DNA of 64,000 nt from Ceratothoa steindachneri (GCA_963969495.1 OZ018328.1:3029886-3093885), one strand, 5' to 3'. Shown: positions 20,990 to 32,475, numbered from the stretch's first letter. A program made the numbers and translations. The notes: generated from the letters alone by a model not told the origin.

Positions 20990-23307
20990 GTGGGTCTGAC
21001 TAGAGTCAGCTAAATTTTCTTCTTGTTCTTTTGTCTGAGGTTTCTGAAGCCGTAGAGGGTTCTGACTGCCGAGGTTGTGTTTTGAATCCGTTCTGTGAGG
21101 TGCTTCTTGTACCCGTTAGAAGTGATCTTCATCCTGAGTGCATTGCACTCGTTTGTGTAAGGATAACGCGTATCCTCCATACTCACTTCAGCTGTTTTTC
21201 TTCTTCCTAATGGGACTATCTTGCATTTTTCGCCATTAGTTCTGATTTTCCATTTGGATTCAAAAGCGTTGATTATTCTTATTTCCTCGGCAGTCCTACG
21301 AGCCTACCAAGGCGCGTTTCTATATCCACTTACTCTGATTTGAGTTATGTCATCGGCGAACTGGATATTTAGGCTAGAGGGGTGGGTTGGCTCTGGTACT
21401 CGGCTGTATATATCGAGTATAGGGTTGGACTGAGGCACCCGCCTTGACCTCTCCATGACATAATCACAGAGGATTTTTTCCATTTATGAGCTTAAACCCA
21501 GCTGGAGGATCTTCTATTGCATCCCCCTTAGCCATACTTTGTCGAATGCCTTTGACACATCCATGCATACTATGTCGATATAGCTCCTGTTTCTCTTCAC
21601 TTGAGCAATCTTTTCCGTGATAACATTTATTGCCATCTTGGTGCTTCTCTTCTTTCTGAAGTCGTATTGCTTTTCGTTGTATAGCGAATTTTCCTCCAAG
21701 TGCTCGACGAGTCTTCTGTTCAATATTTTTTCTAATAGCTTCCCCATCAATTTCCAGAAGGGATATTGGGAAATAACTCTCTTTCCTCGTCGTTGGTTTT
21801 CCAGGTTTGGCAATGAATATCATTTTTGCCGTTTTGTATGCGTCGGGAAAGTAGCCCACATTTAGGCAGGCTTTGAAGATGTTTAGTAAACCTTCCCATA
21901 AGCATCTCGATGCTTTGACGAAGTTTAACTTTGTCAAGTCTGATCGTCCTGGAGCTTTTTGCTTAAAGGAGTGGAGCGCACTTTCTAGTTCTTCTAGCGT
22001 CACTCTTTCCTTTTCTCCTTCCTGCCTGTTCACTTGGTGGTTAGGATGCGTCCTTTCAATGACTTCATTCAGCTCGTTTATAATCCGATTTTCAAAATCT
22101 ATGTCGAAGTCTTCATTTTCTTCTTCACTGATTCTTAAAATCTGCTCCCATTATTGCTTGAGAATCTCTTCCATTTTATTCGATTCCGTTTTAATTTCTC
22201 CTTGGTCATCTTCTAACTCCATCTTTTTTCTTCTGGGGCTTTACTTTTAATCTCCTGATTTTCGCCCAGAATTCTTTTGGTGTTGCTTCGCTATCTAGTT
22301 CTTAGATAACTTCATTCCATTTTCCCTCTTGCTGTTCGTAGATTAGGATTTTCAGTTCTTCCTTTATCTCTTTCATAGGGTACATTATATCACGGGATAT
22401 TCCCGTGTTGATGCTAACCTGATATAATCCTTTCAGTTCACGGTGCAAACCTTTCATACAATCAGCCCACTTGTACGATCAAATGGTTTTATATGTACTT
22501 TTGGGAATCGACTCTCTTTCAGCCTCGATCATCTATTTCCTCGAGGGTTGCTTCGTTGAGGTTCGCTGGGATGTAATTTCTTAGTATTCGCTCGTAATTA
22601 TCCCAATACGCCCTGTTGTAATTCTTCCTTGTATACGATGGTACCATTATAGGGTTAACGTTTATTAGTAGATTAACCGGGAAAAGGGCGCTACAAGGTA
22701 TTTCTTCAGGGCTCATGTGATAGTTAAAAGGTAATGGGAAGTTGGCCAAGCAGATGTCCAGCTTGCTGGCACTTCTTTCCGTGATGAAGGTTGGAAAGTC
22801 GGGGCCCAGTCTTTGGACGATGTTCCTGTCCAGGAGAGTATTCAAGCATCTGCCTGCACCGTTTCTTCGGGTTTCTCCGGACTCGGCACAGCGTGCGTTC
22901 AGGTCCTCCATAAATATCCTGTGGAACCTTCGCCCGAATATACTCGCAAGAGTGTGGTTTGGTAAATAGTCGCGTCTTGGGGGTTGCTACCCCGTGACCA
23001 CGACCATCTTTCCCAGGCTTATTTCTACCTCTATGGCGAGGTAGGATTCTTCCAAGTTCCTGAGTTACTTGAATTAGATTCCCTTCTTTATCGCAATTGC
23101 TGCTCCGTCGTAACGTTCTTGTGAATGGTTTACTGTCAACACGTCATAGTTCCATATTTTGATTATGTTCCTATCCGTGTTAACTCCGTGTTCCGAAATG
23201 AGAATGATATCAGCATCGATTTGTTGGAAAATATTACCGTAGTGCACTCTTTTTGTGGTCAACCCATCAGTGTTAATACTCAAGATTCTTAAGCTGTCTC
23301 TTTGCAT
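20990..23307 (-). pseudogene. LINE E ORF2: endonuclease and reverse transcriptase
   Basis: The frame at 23307-23074 opens with MQRDSLRILSINTDGLTTKR and has DADIILISEHGV, the endonuclease Glu block. The frame at 22911-22519 carries EDLNARCAESGE and a degraded SDH region. The RT at 22033-21464 shows NVGYFPDAYKTAKMIFIAKP, and the frame at 21813-21514 shows CMDVSKAFDKVW with a catalytic Asp. Near 21370-21340 the sense strand reads LNIQFADDITQI. The C-terminal part reaches 20990 and resumes at 19956, past the mariner. Confidence 0.82.
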
Positions 23308-23320
23308 TATGAGGACTTAT

Positions 23321-24590
23321 CTACCGTTTCTTCAGTCTGGGGTCCCTGTTAGGGACTTTTTGAGGTGCAGGGGATGGATTTTGTTTCGTCTCTTCGTAGA
23401 TTACTTCCATGCCCTTGGTCTTCTTTGATAGTTGTTTTCTGGGAGGGCTGGGAGTCTTAGATTTACTCCTCGAGGCCCTCTGTGATCTCGTTCTTGGCTC
23501 CTTCTCTTCTTCTTGTGGTTGCAAGTCGCGTGATGACTCTTCTTCAGTATCGTCTGAATCTTCCAGACTGTTGTTTAGTTTCATCTTGTGGCCGTACGGA
23601 TGAGGCGGTGCTCATGTTTAGTATTTTCAAAGAGTTCGGCGCAACTTAGGCACTTTGATGGTGGGCAGGATGTTGGCTTGGAGTACTGAATTGAGTTCAC
23701 TCTCGTAGGTGCCTGGGTTTCCCATGTTTGCGATACGGGTGGGGATGACGCATGTCAGGATCTTTGAGCTCAGTTCTGAGTTGAGCTGCACCGTTGGTTG
23801 GTTTACTGTTGTCTGATTCGCTCTTGATGCTGCGGTCGCATAACTTTGATTGCTACGGACTCGAGCTTCCTCATCCTTTTTTTATAATTTTATTCCTTCT
23901 TGTGCAGTTGAGTGCTAAAGTTTGGTGTTGGCCGATACAGTTTAGGCACTTTTTAGTTGTTGAGTCACATTCTTTGAATCTATGTCTCTCTTGCCCGCAT
24001 TCCGAGCATATCTTCTTGTCTTTGTTGGGGCAGGAGTTGCTCGTGTGGTTCTCCAGTTTATAGCAGGAAAAACACATATGTATGTTATGAAATTTTTCCT
24101 GTTCAATGTTTTCCGATGGGATCCTCATGCTGAAGGCTAGGAGCCCATCTCTTTTCGTTTTTTAAGCTATTTCAGTGGTCTTGAATGTGATTTTAAACAC
24201 ATGAGTGTGATTGTTGAACTTGATTAGTTCCTTGATCTTCGCCCATGTATTTTGTGTCTCAATTTCCGTTTTTAGTTCGTTGTCGTTCTTTCCCCAATCC
24301 AGCCTTCAATTTTGCGGCAGATGACGCTCCTATTGGCCGCCACCTGTAAGGGGGGGGAGGTCTGGCCTTAAGCCCGATTTCCTTTAGGGCTTCCGTACCT
24401 CGGGAGAACAGTAGCTCGTCAACGTCCTTCGTTTCCGAACAGATTGCTATGTAGCCATTAGTTACGTCGATCAAGCGGATCAGTGCAACCTTAAGTCATT
24501 CGAAAAGTACTCGGCACACATCAGCTTTCGCCGGAACTGCTTGGCCTGGGAGCCCCCTGAGGGGGACTCTCTTTGTAGTTTCCATCTCCC
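23321..24590 (-). pseudogene. LINE E ORF1 (gag-like)
   Basis: Frames 24474-24259, 24128-23871 and 23584-23321 belong to ORF1. They show YIAICSETKDVDELLFSRG, then the CCHC region CFSCYKLENHTSNSCPN, KICSECGQERHRFKEC and CLNCIGQHQTLALNC. These are three regular knuckles. The C-terminal linker is rich in Ser, Lys and Glu. The gag core between is present in broken frames. The knuckles bind RNA in LINE ribonucleoproteins. Confidence 0.75.
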
Positions 24591-24824
24591 CTGAGGGGGG
24601 GTGGGGTCCTTAATCCGAGGGATTTTTCTTATTATTTTCCAAGTCTTCTTTCTTGAAACGTGTAATGTGTATGAGTTTTATATAGGTGATGTTATATACT
24701 TTAGTATTTGAGATATAAAATTCAGAATAGGTTTTGTTCTCCGCCGTAGTGTGGCCTCGTGCCCCCGCGAACCAGTACTGCAATTGATGGGGTGATGGAT
24801 GATGAGAGATGGGCCCGGGAAGGG

Positions 24825-25170
24825 ATCCTCCCAAGGGGTGAATTATGGCGGACTTGATGGATGAAGGCCGAATCGCCCTTCATTCACTCAGTGAGTGCTA
24901 CCCCCTTGGTGGTTTTTAAATTCGCGACTGCATCCTCCATAGCATAGAGACGGTTGCATCTCCCTCTATGATTCTAGGCGGTAAACCCCCATCGATAAAG
25001 CTAAAAGCTAAATCAACAGAGTTCGCAGTCCGTCCTTTTTCCCGGGGGCCTCTGAAATTGATTTTAGCTGTGGGCTACTCCTCAAACCAGCTTCCGTCAA
25101 TTCCCCCAATTATGTCATATCACAGTCGACTGGCATAGTTGGAACGAGGGTTATGAGCAGTCCAGGTCCA
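24825..25170 (-). promoter_or_regulatory. LINE E 5' leader with a hairpin covarying with copy A
   Basis: Homologous to the copy A leader over about 340 bp. A hairpin at 24943-24949 (CATAGAG) and 24964-24970 (CTCTATG) encloses a 14-base loop (24950-24963) that differs from the copy A loop at only two positions. Two base pairs differ between copies and both changes preserve pairing. Confidence 0.6.
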
Positions 25171-25700
25171 AGATTGCACGGTGTTCGCCGACGGGGAACG
25201 ATGTAGGGAGCTTAAGCGCTTATGTCAGTTTCTTCGTGATGATGAAAAAATGGTAATACTCTCTTTCCAAAGACAACCAGAGGGCTGTTTTAAATTCGGC
25301 TGGCTCGGCTCACTTGACCTTGCTTCAAACGTAAGAATTCAGAAAAACACGAATATTATTCGGCGAGAAAACTTTACGTTTGTACGTCAAGTCTTAGCTG
25401 CGAATAACGTTCCTTCATCCGAATCATTCAAAAATTGCTACATTATACATAGTATTTCTACGCGAACATGAGTATTACAAAAATTGGCCAATCATGGCGC
25501 GGGAAATTTTTAAGGGGAAACTAAGCGCTACAAGAAACATAAAATTGGAAGGCTCAGATTGTCTGACCTGCTGCAGGTTAGAGCGATGAGTGATACTCTG
25601 CTTTTCGGACGCATTTTCTACGATCTGGTAAAGTTCTCACTGGAAAAGGAGGCAACGACTCGGGGATTTTTTTTTTCAAAACGTGAATTTTTTCAAGCTA
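25171..25700. other. No gene recognised
   Basis: Between the leader ends of LINE E (minus) and LINE F (plus). A 96-codon plus frame at 25181-25471 shows no domain. Confidence 0.4.
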
Positions 25701-25787
25701 ATTTGAGTTAAACGCCTGTTTATCACTCAAAGCTTATAACAGCCAACGAACGAATACCACAGGAAGAAATACATGCGCTCACAGGGA

Positions 25788-25852
25788 TGATTGGAGATTT
25801 CTCCTGTTCCTTGTGGGCGAGGTAGCTTCCCCCCGAAGGGGCTACTTCTTCC
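25788..25852 (+). promoter_or_regulatory. LINE F leader motif shared with LINE D, plus a hairpin
   Basis: Positions 25788-25810 match the repeated core of the LINE D leader (21 of 23 positions) in the same orientation relative to the element. About 20 bases later GTAGC-TT-CCCC and GGGG-CTAC (about 25820-25852) can form a G/C-rich hairpin. Location upstream of ORF1 suggests a role in transcription or translation, which is inference. Confidence 0.5.
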
Positions 25853-26240
25853 CCTGACTATTGGCACTTTTTTCTTTTTTTCCCGCTTTTTTACTTCAAC
25901 TTGCTTCTCAACTAATGCTAGATAACTTGGTCACCGGCAAGGTCTTAGATACAGTTGGAAGTAGGGTATAGTGAACCCCTGCAGGAGACTCCGTTAGGGG
26001 GCCAGAAAAGGGGGGTCGATTCTCGACCACGAGCCCGAAACCTTCTGTGTATTGCATATAGGCCTAGGCCTAAATAGGTAAGGTGACCAAGGAGAGCACG
26101 AAAGTCGGGAGGTAGGAGAGGTAGAATTAGGACAGATAGAAGGCTCTTCCATCTGAAGAGCATAATTTTTACTTACAGATTTCGCCACTAGGAGCCCCAC
26201 AATAACGGGGCAGACTAGAACAAGGAAGGACAACCAGGAT

Positions 26241-27469
26241 TTGAAAAGATTGCCTCTTCGATGGAATCAGAAAGGTAACAACGGAACCAAATGTACTCTG
26301 CAGCAAGTCGTGCAGACCATCTTCAAGGACCTCTCCAAACCTTTGATAGAATGCATCGATGTCCCCACCGGATTCATCGCGATTTGTCCAAAAGGAAATG
26401 ATGTGGAAAAGATACTATCTCCGGGTGGATCAGTAACCCTCGGAAAACTTCAACTGGAAGCGAAGACACCGCCGCAGATCACCGCAAACCGGAGCTTCGT
26501 ATGCCGAAAAATAGAAGCATGGGTGGGATCTCACTCATGCGAAAAAATCAAAAGGGAAGTAATGAAAAATCAGAAATGGATCAAGATACAGGGAATTGTA
26601 AAATTTAAAGACTATACTCGTGTCTTTAAAGTTATATGCGAGACAACTGAAATGGCGGCCAAAGCCCAAGAAAAGGGATTATTGGCCTTTAGCATGTGTA
26701 TTCCTCCGCAGAATATACAAAGAGACACATTTGTCAACATTCAAATGTGATTTAAGTGCTATGCCATGGAAAAACATACTTCAGCCAACTGCCCCTGGAG
26801 AGGAACAGTCACATGTTCCGAATGCGCCGAAGAGGGACACGACTACCGCAACTGCAGAAACACGTAAAAAAATGTGTAAAATGTGACGGTAGCCATCGTA
26901 CCATGGCTATATCATGCCCAGCTAGAAAAAACATGATTAAGAAGAAGGAGAGAGACATACAAACAAAGAAATCTGCAGAAAACACCACATCCTACGCTAA
27001 CGTAGCTAAAAGCCAATGCTCAACCACCCCAGCGCTGCCAAACATCACAATGGGAATGTTTGGTAAGATCTATACTTGCGTGATTCATACACATGTCCAG
27101 AATGCACTTTATCCTTATGCGAAAACACTCAACTTCATATTGAAGGCCAATGGACTAGAACCCATCGTTGTGCCACAAGAGATTAATTCAGAGGCCATTC
27201 TCAAAGTAGATAACGCAGAGATTGAAAACCAAGGAGACGCTCAGGATGAAAACAGCGAAACGGAAACAGACACAGAAGATACCAGCTGCGAATCGGCAGA
27301 AGAAGAGACTAGAAGAATAACAAGGAAAACCCAGAAGAAAAGAAAATCCAAGACGGGAAAGAGCCCAGCTCCACAGAGTAGACAAAACTCACCAAGTCCA
27401 CATCCAACAAACACGGGGCACCACTCGAAAGCTAAGGACTCCGGTAAACCAGCAGGAAGACGGAAATAG
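26241..27469 (+). pseudogene. LINE F ORF1 (gag-like, one stop and one frameshift)
   Basis: The frame at 26241-26750 begins MKRLPLRWNQKGNNGTK. It covers the N-terminal block (ECIDVPTGFIAICPKGNDVE) and the core (VCRKIEAWVGSHSCEKI, TRVFKVICETTEMAAKA), then stops at TGA 26748-26750. The same frame past the stop reads FKCYAMEKHTSANC and TCSECAEEGHDYRNC. A frameshift near 26860 moves to the frame that gives KCVKCDGSHRTMAISCPARK, ASYANVAKS-like TSYANVAKSQ, IYTCVIHTHVQNALYPYAK and an acidic then basic C-terminus. Three CCHC knuckles are present. The protein would bind element RNA. Confidence 0.82.
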
Positions 27470-27567
27470 GTTTTTACTTAGTCTCCAGAACAGATACTCG
27501 ATCAACGAATGGAAACGGTTAAAGGACTTTGGAAACGGAATCGAATTTTAGGACTTTATAAACTACA

Positions 27568-30300
27568 ATGGATAAAACAGACCTTAAGATTCTACAGCTC
27601 AACGTTAACGGATGGAAAAGTAAAAGTATAATGTATGGAGACATTTTTAGAAAACAAGACCCGGACATAATTCTAATTTCGGGACACGGCGTAAATCTTC
27701 AAGAAGACGAGATTAAAATCTGAAATTGCTATCTTATAACGGCCAACCCGACGGGAGAACTACAAGACGGGGCAGCTATAGCAATCAGAAAGGATATTGA
27801 ATATAGAACTTGCAACAAATTGGACGAAGCCTACATCGCAGTGGAGATCAAAATAGAATTGAAGAACATCACTATAGCAACGCGATACCAACCGCCAAGG
27901 AGAAACCAACTGCCCATTCAGAACTTCATCAGAATTTTTAAATAATAGGTTACCAGTGTTATTTTGGGGTGACCTGAAGAGCGCACTGTCAAGAGAGCGG
28001 ATATAGACGAAGAAACGGGATAGGCAGAGACCTCGGAACTCTGTTTGCTAGGGCTATCTGTCAAAGACTTGGACCGGACTACCCCACCTACGTGAGGGCA
28101 AACGGAGCCATTAAACCAGACATCTGCTTGGGCAATAACTATCTTCCATATAATATATATGGGGCCAGAAGATATCCCATGTACGGACCACACAGCGACT
28201 CTGCTCACCCTTAATCAAAGACCAATCCAGATCCCATGGAAGGTAACAAAAGCCTTTCACAGAGCAGACTGGGAGACATGCAAGAGAGAATTAAGCACAT
28301 ATCAGCCGAAAGAACTAGACGGCACATCGCAAGAAGAGATAGACGAAGAACTAGAAACTATTAAGAATTTGATAAAAAAGGCGGATAGAAAAGCCATCCC
28401 AGGAAACAGCTACTGGACGATTAAGACCTTTACCTGGTTTCCAGAGATGATAAGAAACCATCGACGACTAAGGGAAATATCAGACAACATAAGGAGAAAC
28501 GGACCAACGAGGAAGCTACTCAACGCAATGAAGAGGATAACGAGGATTTTAAATACGGAAATAATAGAAAAACAAAATCAGCAATGGAATGAAACAATCC
28601 AGAAGATTGACGATGACACACCCACAAGAGAATTTGGTAAACAATAAAACAAATGAAAGGAAAATCAGGGGATAAGAAGATGACCCTGAAGGATAATCAA
28701 GGCAATAAGATAGAAAATATTAACGCAATAGAACAATTATTTAAAGAACACTGGAAGAACATTTTTAACATTAGTGAAGAGGACAATCATGACTTCGCCA
28801 GGGACTTCGAACGAAACATAAAAAAACAACTCGAACTAGAAGCGAACAGGATAATCCGTAAACAGAAATGTAGATGCAGCAAGATACAACTTGATCGGTA
28901 ACGACACAAGAATTACCGTCCAAGAATCGAAAAACACAATCGCTCAGTTTAAGGAGAAGGCACCAGGTAGATCAGAGCTCACTAAGGGGCACTACGAACA
29001 AGCGACTGAAAAAATACTGCAGGGAATTTAATGCCAGCCTTAACACCGGCTACTTCCAGAAAGAACTTAAAGCAGCCAAGATGATTTTCGTACCAAAAGC
29101 TGGCAAGCCTACTACACGAGTGGAGAATTACAGACCTATATCTCTACTCGAATTCATCGAGAAGATGTTCGGGAAAATTATGAACCCTCGCCGAAATGAG
29201 CAACTGGAAGCTAATGACCTTCTAAATAAATTTCAATTCGGCTTCAGAAAGAAAAGAAGCACGGAGATGGCCCTCGCGGTCATAAAAGAAAAAATAGCTA
29301 AAGCAAAAAGAGAAAAGGCTAGCGGTGTAATAGTCTGCAGGAATGTGTCCAAAGCTTTGACAAAGTATGACAAAAGGAATGCAATATAAGATATTGCAGT
29401 TACACCTAGAGCAAGATGGAAAGACTACTTTTCAATTATATAACCGAACGAAACGCATTTATTAAAATGGGAAACTACCATGGAGATAAATTCAAGATGG
29501 GGGTTGGCCTTCCGCAAGGAGGATGTCTGAGTCCAAGATTATACTCTGTATATACCTCGGACATTCCTCCGCCAGCTACATGCGGGTGCCTAAATATACA
29601 GTTCGCAGATGACATCACACATATTGTCGTCTGCCCTTATAGGAAACCTGATATGCAAGCAAGACTGACAGCAGAAGAAATACGACGGATCAACGCTTAT
29701 AAAAAACAGTAGAAGATCAGCACCAACAGGAATAAATTTAAAATCGTACCAATACAGAGGAGGAAACTCAGCAACATTGTGATCGAAGGAAACAGATACG
29801 AATACACAAACGAAGCTACAGTGCTAAGATTGACGATTACAAAGAGAGGATACACCAAGCATGCAAGAGAAAGAGTAGAAAAGGGAAGAAAGAGACTCGG
29901 GCTACTATTTTGGCTCAGAGCACTTAAAAGAAAAAACAAGAAGAAAATTGATCAAGCCTTAATCCAGTCAACAATGGTATTCCCAGTGATACAATTGTAT
30001 ACAATCTCAAAAAGTAATGTTATCGCACTGCAATGAATACAGAACAAAGGCAGTTTTGATAATCCGAACAAAAGAAGAATAGACAAAAGAAGATAGGAAG
30101 ATTTGCATCACGAAGCAAGAATTCAGCCAATCAACAAGATTATAGAGAAAAGGGCCAAGAAACTCATCCAAACCACGCAACGCGGGATAGGAGAGGAAGT
30201 AATGGCCATGATCACCCAGAGACAAGAAGGGGGAGCACGTAGAGACTTCCCCACCTATACTTTAAAGATCAACGAAGAAAAGGACGAAGAGTTCACATGA
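27568..30300 (+). pseudogene. LINE F ORF2: endonuclease and reverse transcriptase
   Basis: The ATG at 27568 opens MDKTDLKILQLNVNGWKSKS. The endonuclease Glu block reads DPDIILISGHGV, with Gly where copies A and E have Glu. YQPPRRNQLP and WGDLKSAL follow, then CTDHTATLL near 28185. The RT shows TGYFQKELKAAKMIFVPKAGK, NYRPISLLEF, FGFRKKRSTEMA, a degraded CRNVSKALTKY (Asp replaced by Asn), GLPQGGCLSPRLYSVYTSDI and LNIQFADDITHI at about 29590-29625. The C-terminal region runs to 30300. At least eight frame pieces are needed. Confidence 0.83.
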
Positions 30301-30553
30301 TGAGAACAAACAGAGGGAGTTAGTAAACAAAGTTAGAAAAGCTAGAAATAATAAAAGAAACATAAAAGGATAAACAAGAAACAGATATGATAAAATAGAA
30401 AGGAGAAAACTTTAATCCAGTGAAGGAAAACAACTAAAACAACGGTTTGAACGCCACTTCACAGCAACAATAACACAGATTTATAAACATGACATAAAAC
30501 GAAAATAAAGGATAAACCTGATACTTTGAATTCTAAACTATAACATTTCTAAA

Positions 30554-30628
30554 TGCTAGTTCATAAGCAGGGGTGGGGATTTGACTTATTATTGGTCAAA
30601 TCCCCACCCTCACTTATGAACTAGCCAA
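30554..30628. mobile_element. 75-bp palindromic insertion with 9-bp target duplication
   Basis: ATTTCTAAA occurs at 30545-30553 and again at 30629-30637, flanking a 75-bp insert. Nearly the whole insert is one hairpin: arm 30555-30585 pairs with 30595-30625 at 28 of 31 positions around a 9-base loop. The length of the direct repeat fits an 8-9-bp duplication (hAT or Mutator type). It is too small to encode anything, so it would be a miniature non-autonomous element. Confidence 0.75.
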
Positions 30629-30696
30629 ATTTCTAAACAAAATTTTTAACACCTTATGTGCCCGACTCTATACTATAAAATCCTCCACTGATTTTA

Positions 30697-31275
30697 TTGA
30701 TATCATCAGAGCCACTGCCCCCCCAAAAAGTTATAGCTTCCATTGATGTGGAGTCTCTCTTTACAAATGTTCTGGTCGCCGAAAGAATCGAAATAATACT
30801 ACAACGTGTTTTCGACCAGACCGATTGCCCCCCTCTTAACATACCTAGAGCTGCCCTAAAACAACTTCAAGCCTACACCTCAGAAGCCTCATTCCATGGT
30901 CCTAATGGGGATATGTACCGTCAAGTAGACGAAGTTTCCATGGGCTCTCCCCTAGGAGTCTTGTTCGCAAATTTTTACATGGGAGCCGTTGAAGAAAGGG
31001 TTTTTGCCAAACTACCCAAACTCCACATCTATTGCCAATACATAGATGATATTTACATTAGTGTAGAAACAGAAGAAGAAATACAAACACTCCAACAAGT
31101 ATTTAAAGAACGCTCTTCCCTCAATTATACAATTGAAAGATGCCAGGACAACCAACTCCCATTCCTTGACACCTTAACCACTTTAAACAATGACAAAATC
31201 ACAACTGAAGTATACGTTAAAACCACCAATCCAAGCCTCTGCATGAATGCCGAGAGTAAATGTCCTCAAGGATAA
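30697..31275 (+). pseudogene. Penelope-type reverse transcriptase core
   Basis: The 192-codon frame contains KVIASIDVESLFTNV (first catalytic Asp in the Penelope RT), VSMGSPLGVLFANFYMG and YCQYIDDIYISVE (the two-Asp box), then NQLPFLDTL and VYVKTTNPS. These are the RT motifs in normal order. The frame ends at a TAA after KCPQG. The same frame then continues with recognisable sequence (KKSVINAYINRAS) past the stop. The RT N-terminus is disturbed by the palindromic insertion upstream. Confidence 0.88.
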
Positions 31276-31579
31276 AAGAAAAGTGTAATTAACGCTTATA
31301 TCAACCGCGCCTCCACTCACTGACATACATGGAAAGAAACGCATAATGAGATAGAGAGAGCTACACAAGTACTCGTCAACAATGGATTCAGCAACCATGA
31401 AATACAGGCAGTTATCAAAACGAAAATGGACCAATTCTACCACACAGAAGAGAATAACAACGAAAACAATAACAGAGAAAACAACATAAAACTCTTCTAT
31501 AAAAATACCATGAACAGACGAAAGGATAATCAAGGAAATTATCAACCGATCGATACAACCTACGATTACTGAACAAAAT

Positions 31580-31830
31580 TGATCACTTACTATATACCAT
31601 CAAACTAGACGAACCGCCACTCTCATCATGAAAAACAATCTTAGGCCGAAACCTGAACCTAAGCAAGGAACCCATGTAATATATGAGTATAAATGCAACC
31701 GAGGAGACTGCAAGCCCCTTCCCCACTCATATATTGGTATGACTGAAACAAAATTATCACGAAGAATGACCTACCTACCTGACGAATGGCGCCCCCCCCA
31801 AACCATACCAGACAAAACCATTCAATAATT
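31580..31830 (+). pseudogene. GIY-YIG endonuclease remnant of Penelope-like element 2
   Basis: The frame at 31628-31828 reads VIYEYKCNRGDCKPL, then SYIGMTETKLSRRMTYL. This is the GIY-YIG endonuclease core with its inserted Cys pair, as in Penelope proteins. The later His and Glu blocks are not clear. It lies about 350 bp downstream of the RT stop, in the expected order. Confidence 0.75.
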
Positions 31831-32209
31831 CTCAGCAGATAAATGTTAGAAGAGAACACTAAAATTGTCGACTCCGCACCTGATCGGCGACAATTACTAT
31901 TTCCAGAAACTTTTCACATACAAGAAAAACAACCCAAAATTAATATTCAATTCAATTCAAATGGAATACTACTTAGCAACAAGAATCGGAATAGAAACGC
32001 ACGGGAGAACTAATCTCAGGTATCCAGGTCATTTATCTATCTGGATACGACCGCAAATTTAATCTTCTACCTGCGCTCTTGACGTGTCCCACTCTGTTAA
32101 GGAGTTTGCCAGTGTACCCTACCCGAGTGACTTCTATGTTCGTTTGTATGTTTACCGTCTATCCATGATATATAAAACAATTCTTATAATTTTCTCTTGT
32201 AGTTTTTTG

Positions 32210-32252
32210 TATCTCTGAAGATGTTACGAGTTCTAATGAAACGCGTCAGATA
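32210..32252 (+). ncRNA. Hammerhead-ribozyme-like motif in Penelope terminal region
   Basis: Positions 32215-32221 are CTGAAGA, fitting the CUGANGA core. GAAA lies at 32238-32241 and the expected GTC cleavage triplet at 32245-32247. A perfect 5-bp stem I (TATCT 32210-32214 with AGATA 32248-32252) directly abuts the core on both sides. Stem III is a minimal ACGCGT palindrome, as in dimeric minimal hammerheads known from Penelope elements. Stem II is weak (TTA/TAA only), so the copy may be decayed. Confidence 0.55.
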
Positions 32253-32289
32253 AATAAAGTGTTTTTCACCTAAGGAATCTTCTATTCCC

Positions 32290-32471
32290 TCGCTATAATT
32301 TCGAAATCGTGCTATTAAGAACTTTGCAAAACTGAAACATGGACTCAATCCAGACATAAAGGCAAATATAAAACAAATTGAAAGATGTGAAAAAAGAATC
32401 ACAAACGCAAAATTAGCAGTCGCTTTTAACGAAATTTGTTACGATGAAAATATATTGCCCAACTTTACCTC

Positions 32472-32475
<4 letters not shown>
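32290..32475 (+). pseudogene. Start of a second, truncated Penelope unit
   Basis: One frame reads CYKNFAKLKHGLNPDIKANI, KQIERCEKRITNAKLAVAF and NEICYDENILPNF. This resembles the helical N-terminal region of Penelope ORFs, which ends in an 'IIPKF'-like motif. It follows the hammerhead-like region of the preceding unit and is cut by the (TA)n tract at 32480. Confidence 0.5.

Larger units (their letters stand above)
19370..25170 (-). mobile_element. LINE copy E, split by a mariner derivative
   Basis: Minus-strand member of the A-F family. It has a leader (25170-24600) homologous to that of copy A, ORF1 (about 24560-23321), an endonuclease (23307-22519), an RT (22033-20990) and C-terminal and 3' sequence continuing on the far side of a mariner derivative (19956-19370). 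The 3' end runs towards a (TA)n tract. All frames contain stops or shifts. Confidence 0.8.
25700..30540 (+). mobile_element. LINE copy F, nearly complete, plus strand
   Basis: The only A-F family member on the plus strand. It has a leader (from about 25.7 kb to 26240), ORF1 (26241-27469), ORF2 with endonuclease and RT (27568-30300) and a 3' UTR to about 30540. The left boundary is approximate. It is divergently arranged with respect to LINE E. Stops and frameshifts occur in both ORFs. The 3' end is followed by a palindromic insertion and a Penelope-like element. Confidence 0.82.
30638..32290 (+). mobile_element. Penelope-like element 2
   Basis: Plus-strand element with RT (30697-31560 in frames) and GIY-YIG endonuclease remnants (31628-31830), then a terminal region carrying a hammerhead-like motif (32210-32252). 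Downstream, 32290-32470 encodes the N-terminal region expected at the start of another Penelope unit, so the element may be one unit of a tandem. In-frame stops and shifts are common. Confidence 0.8.
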
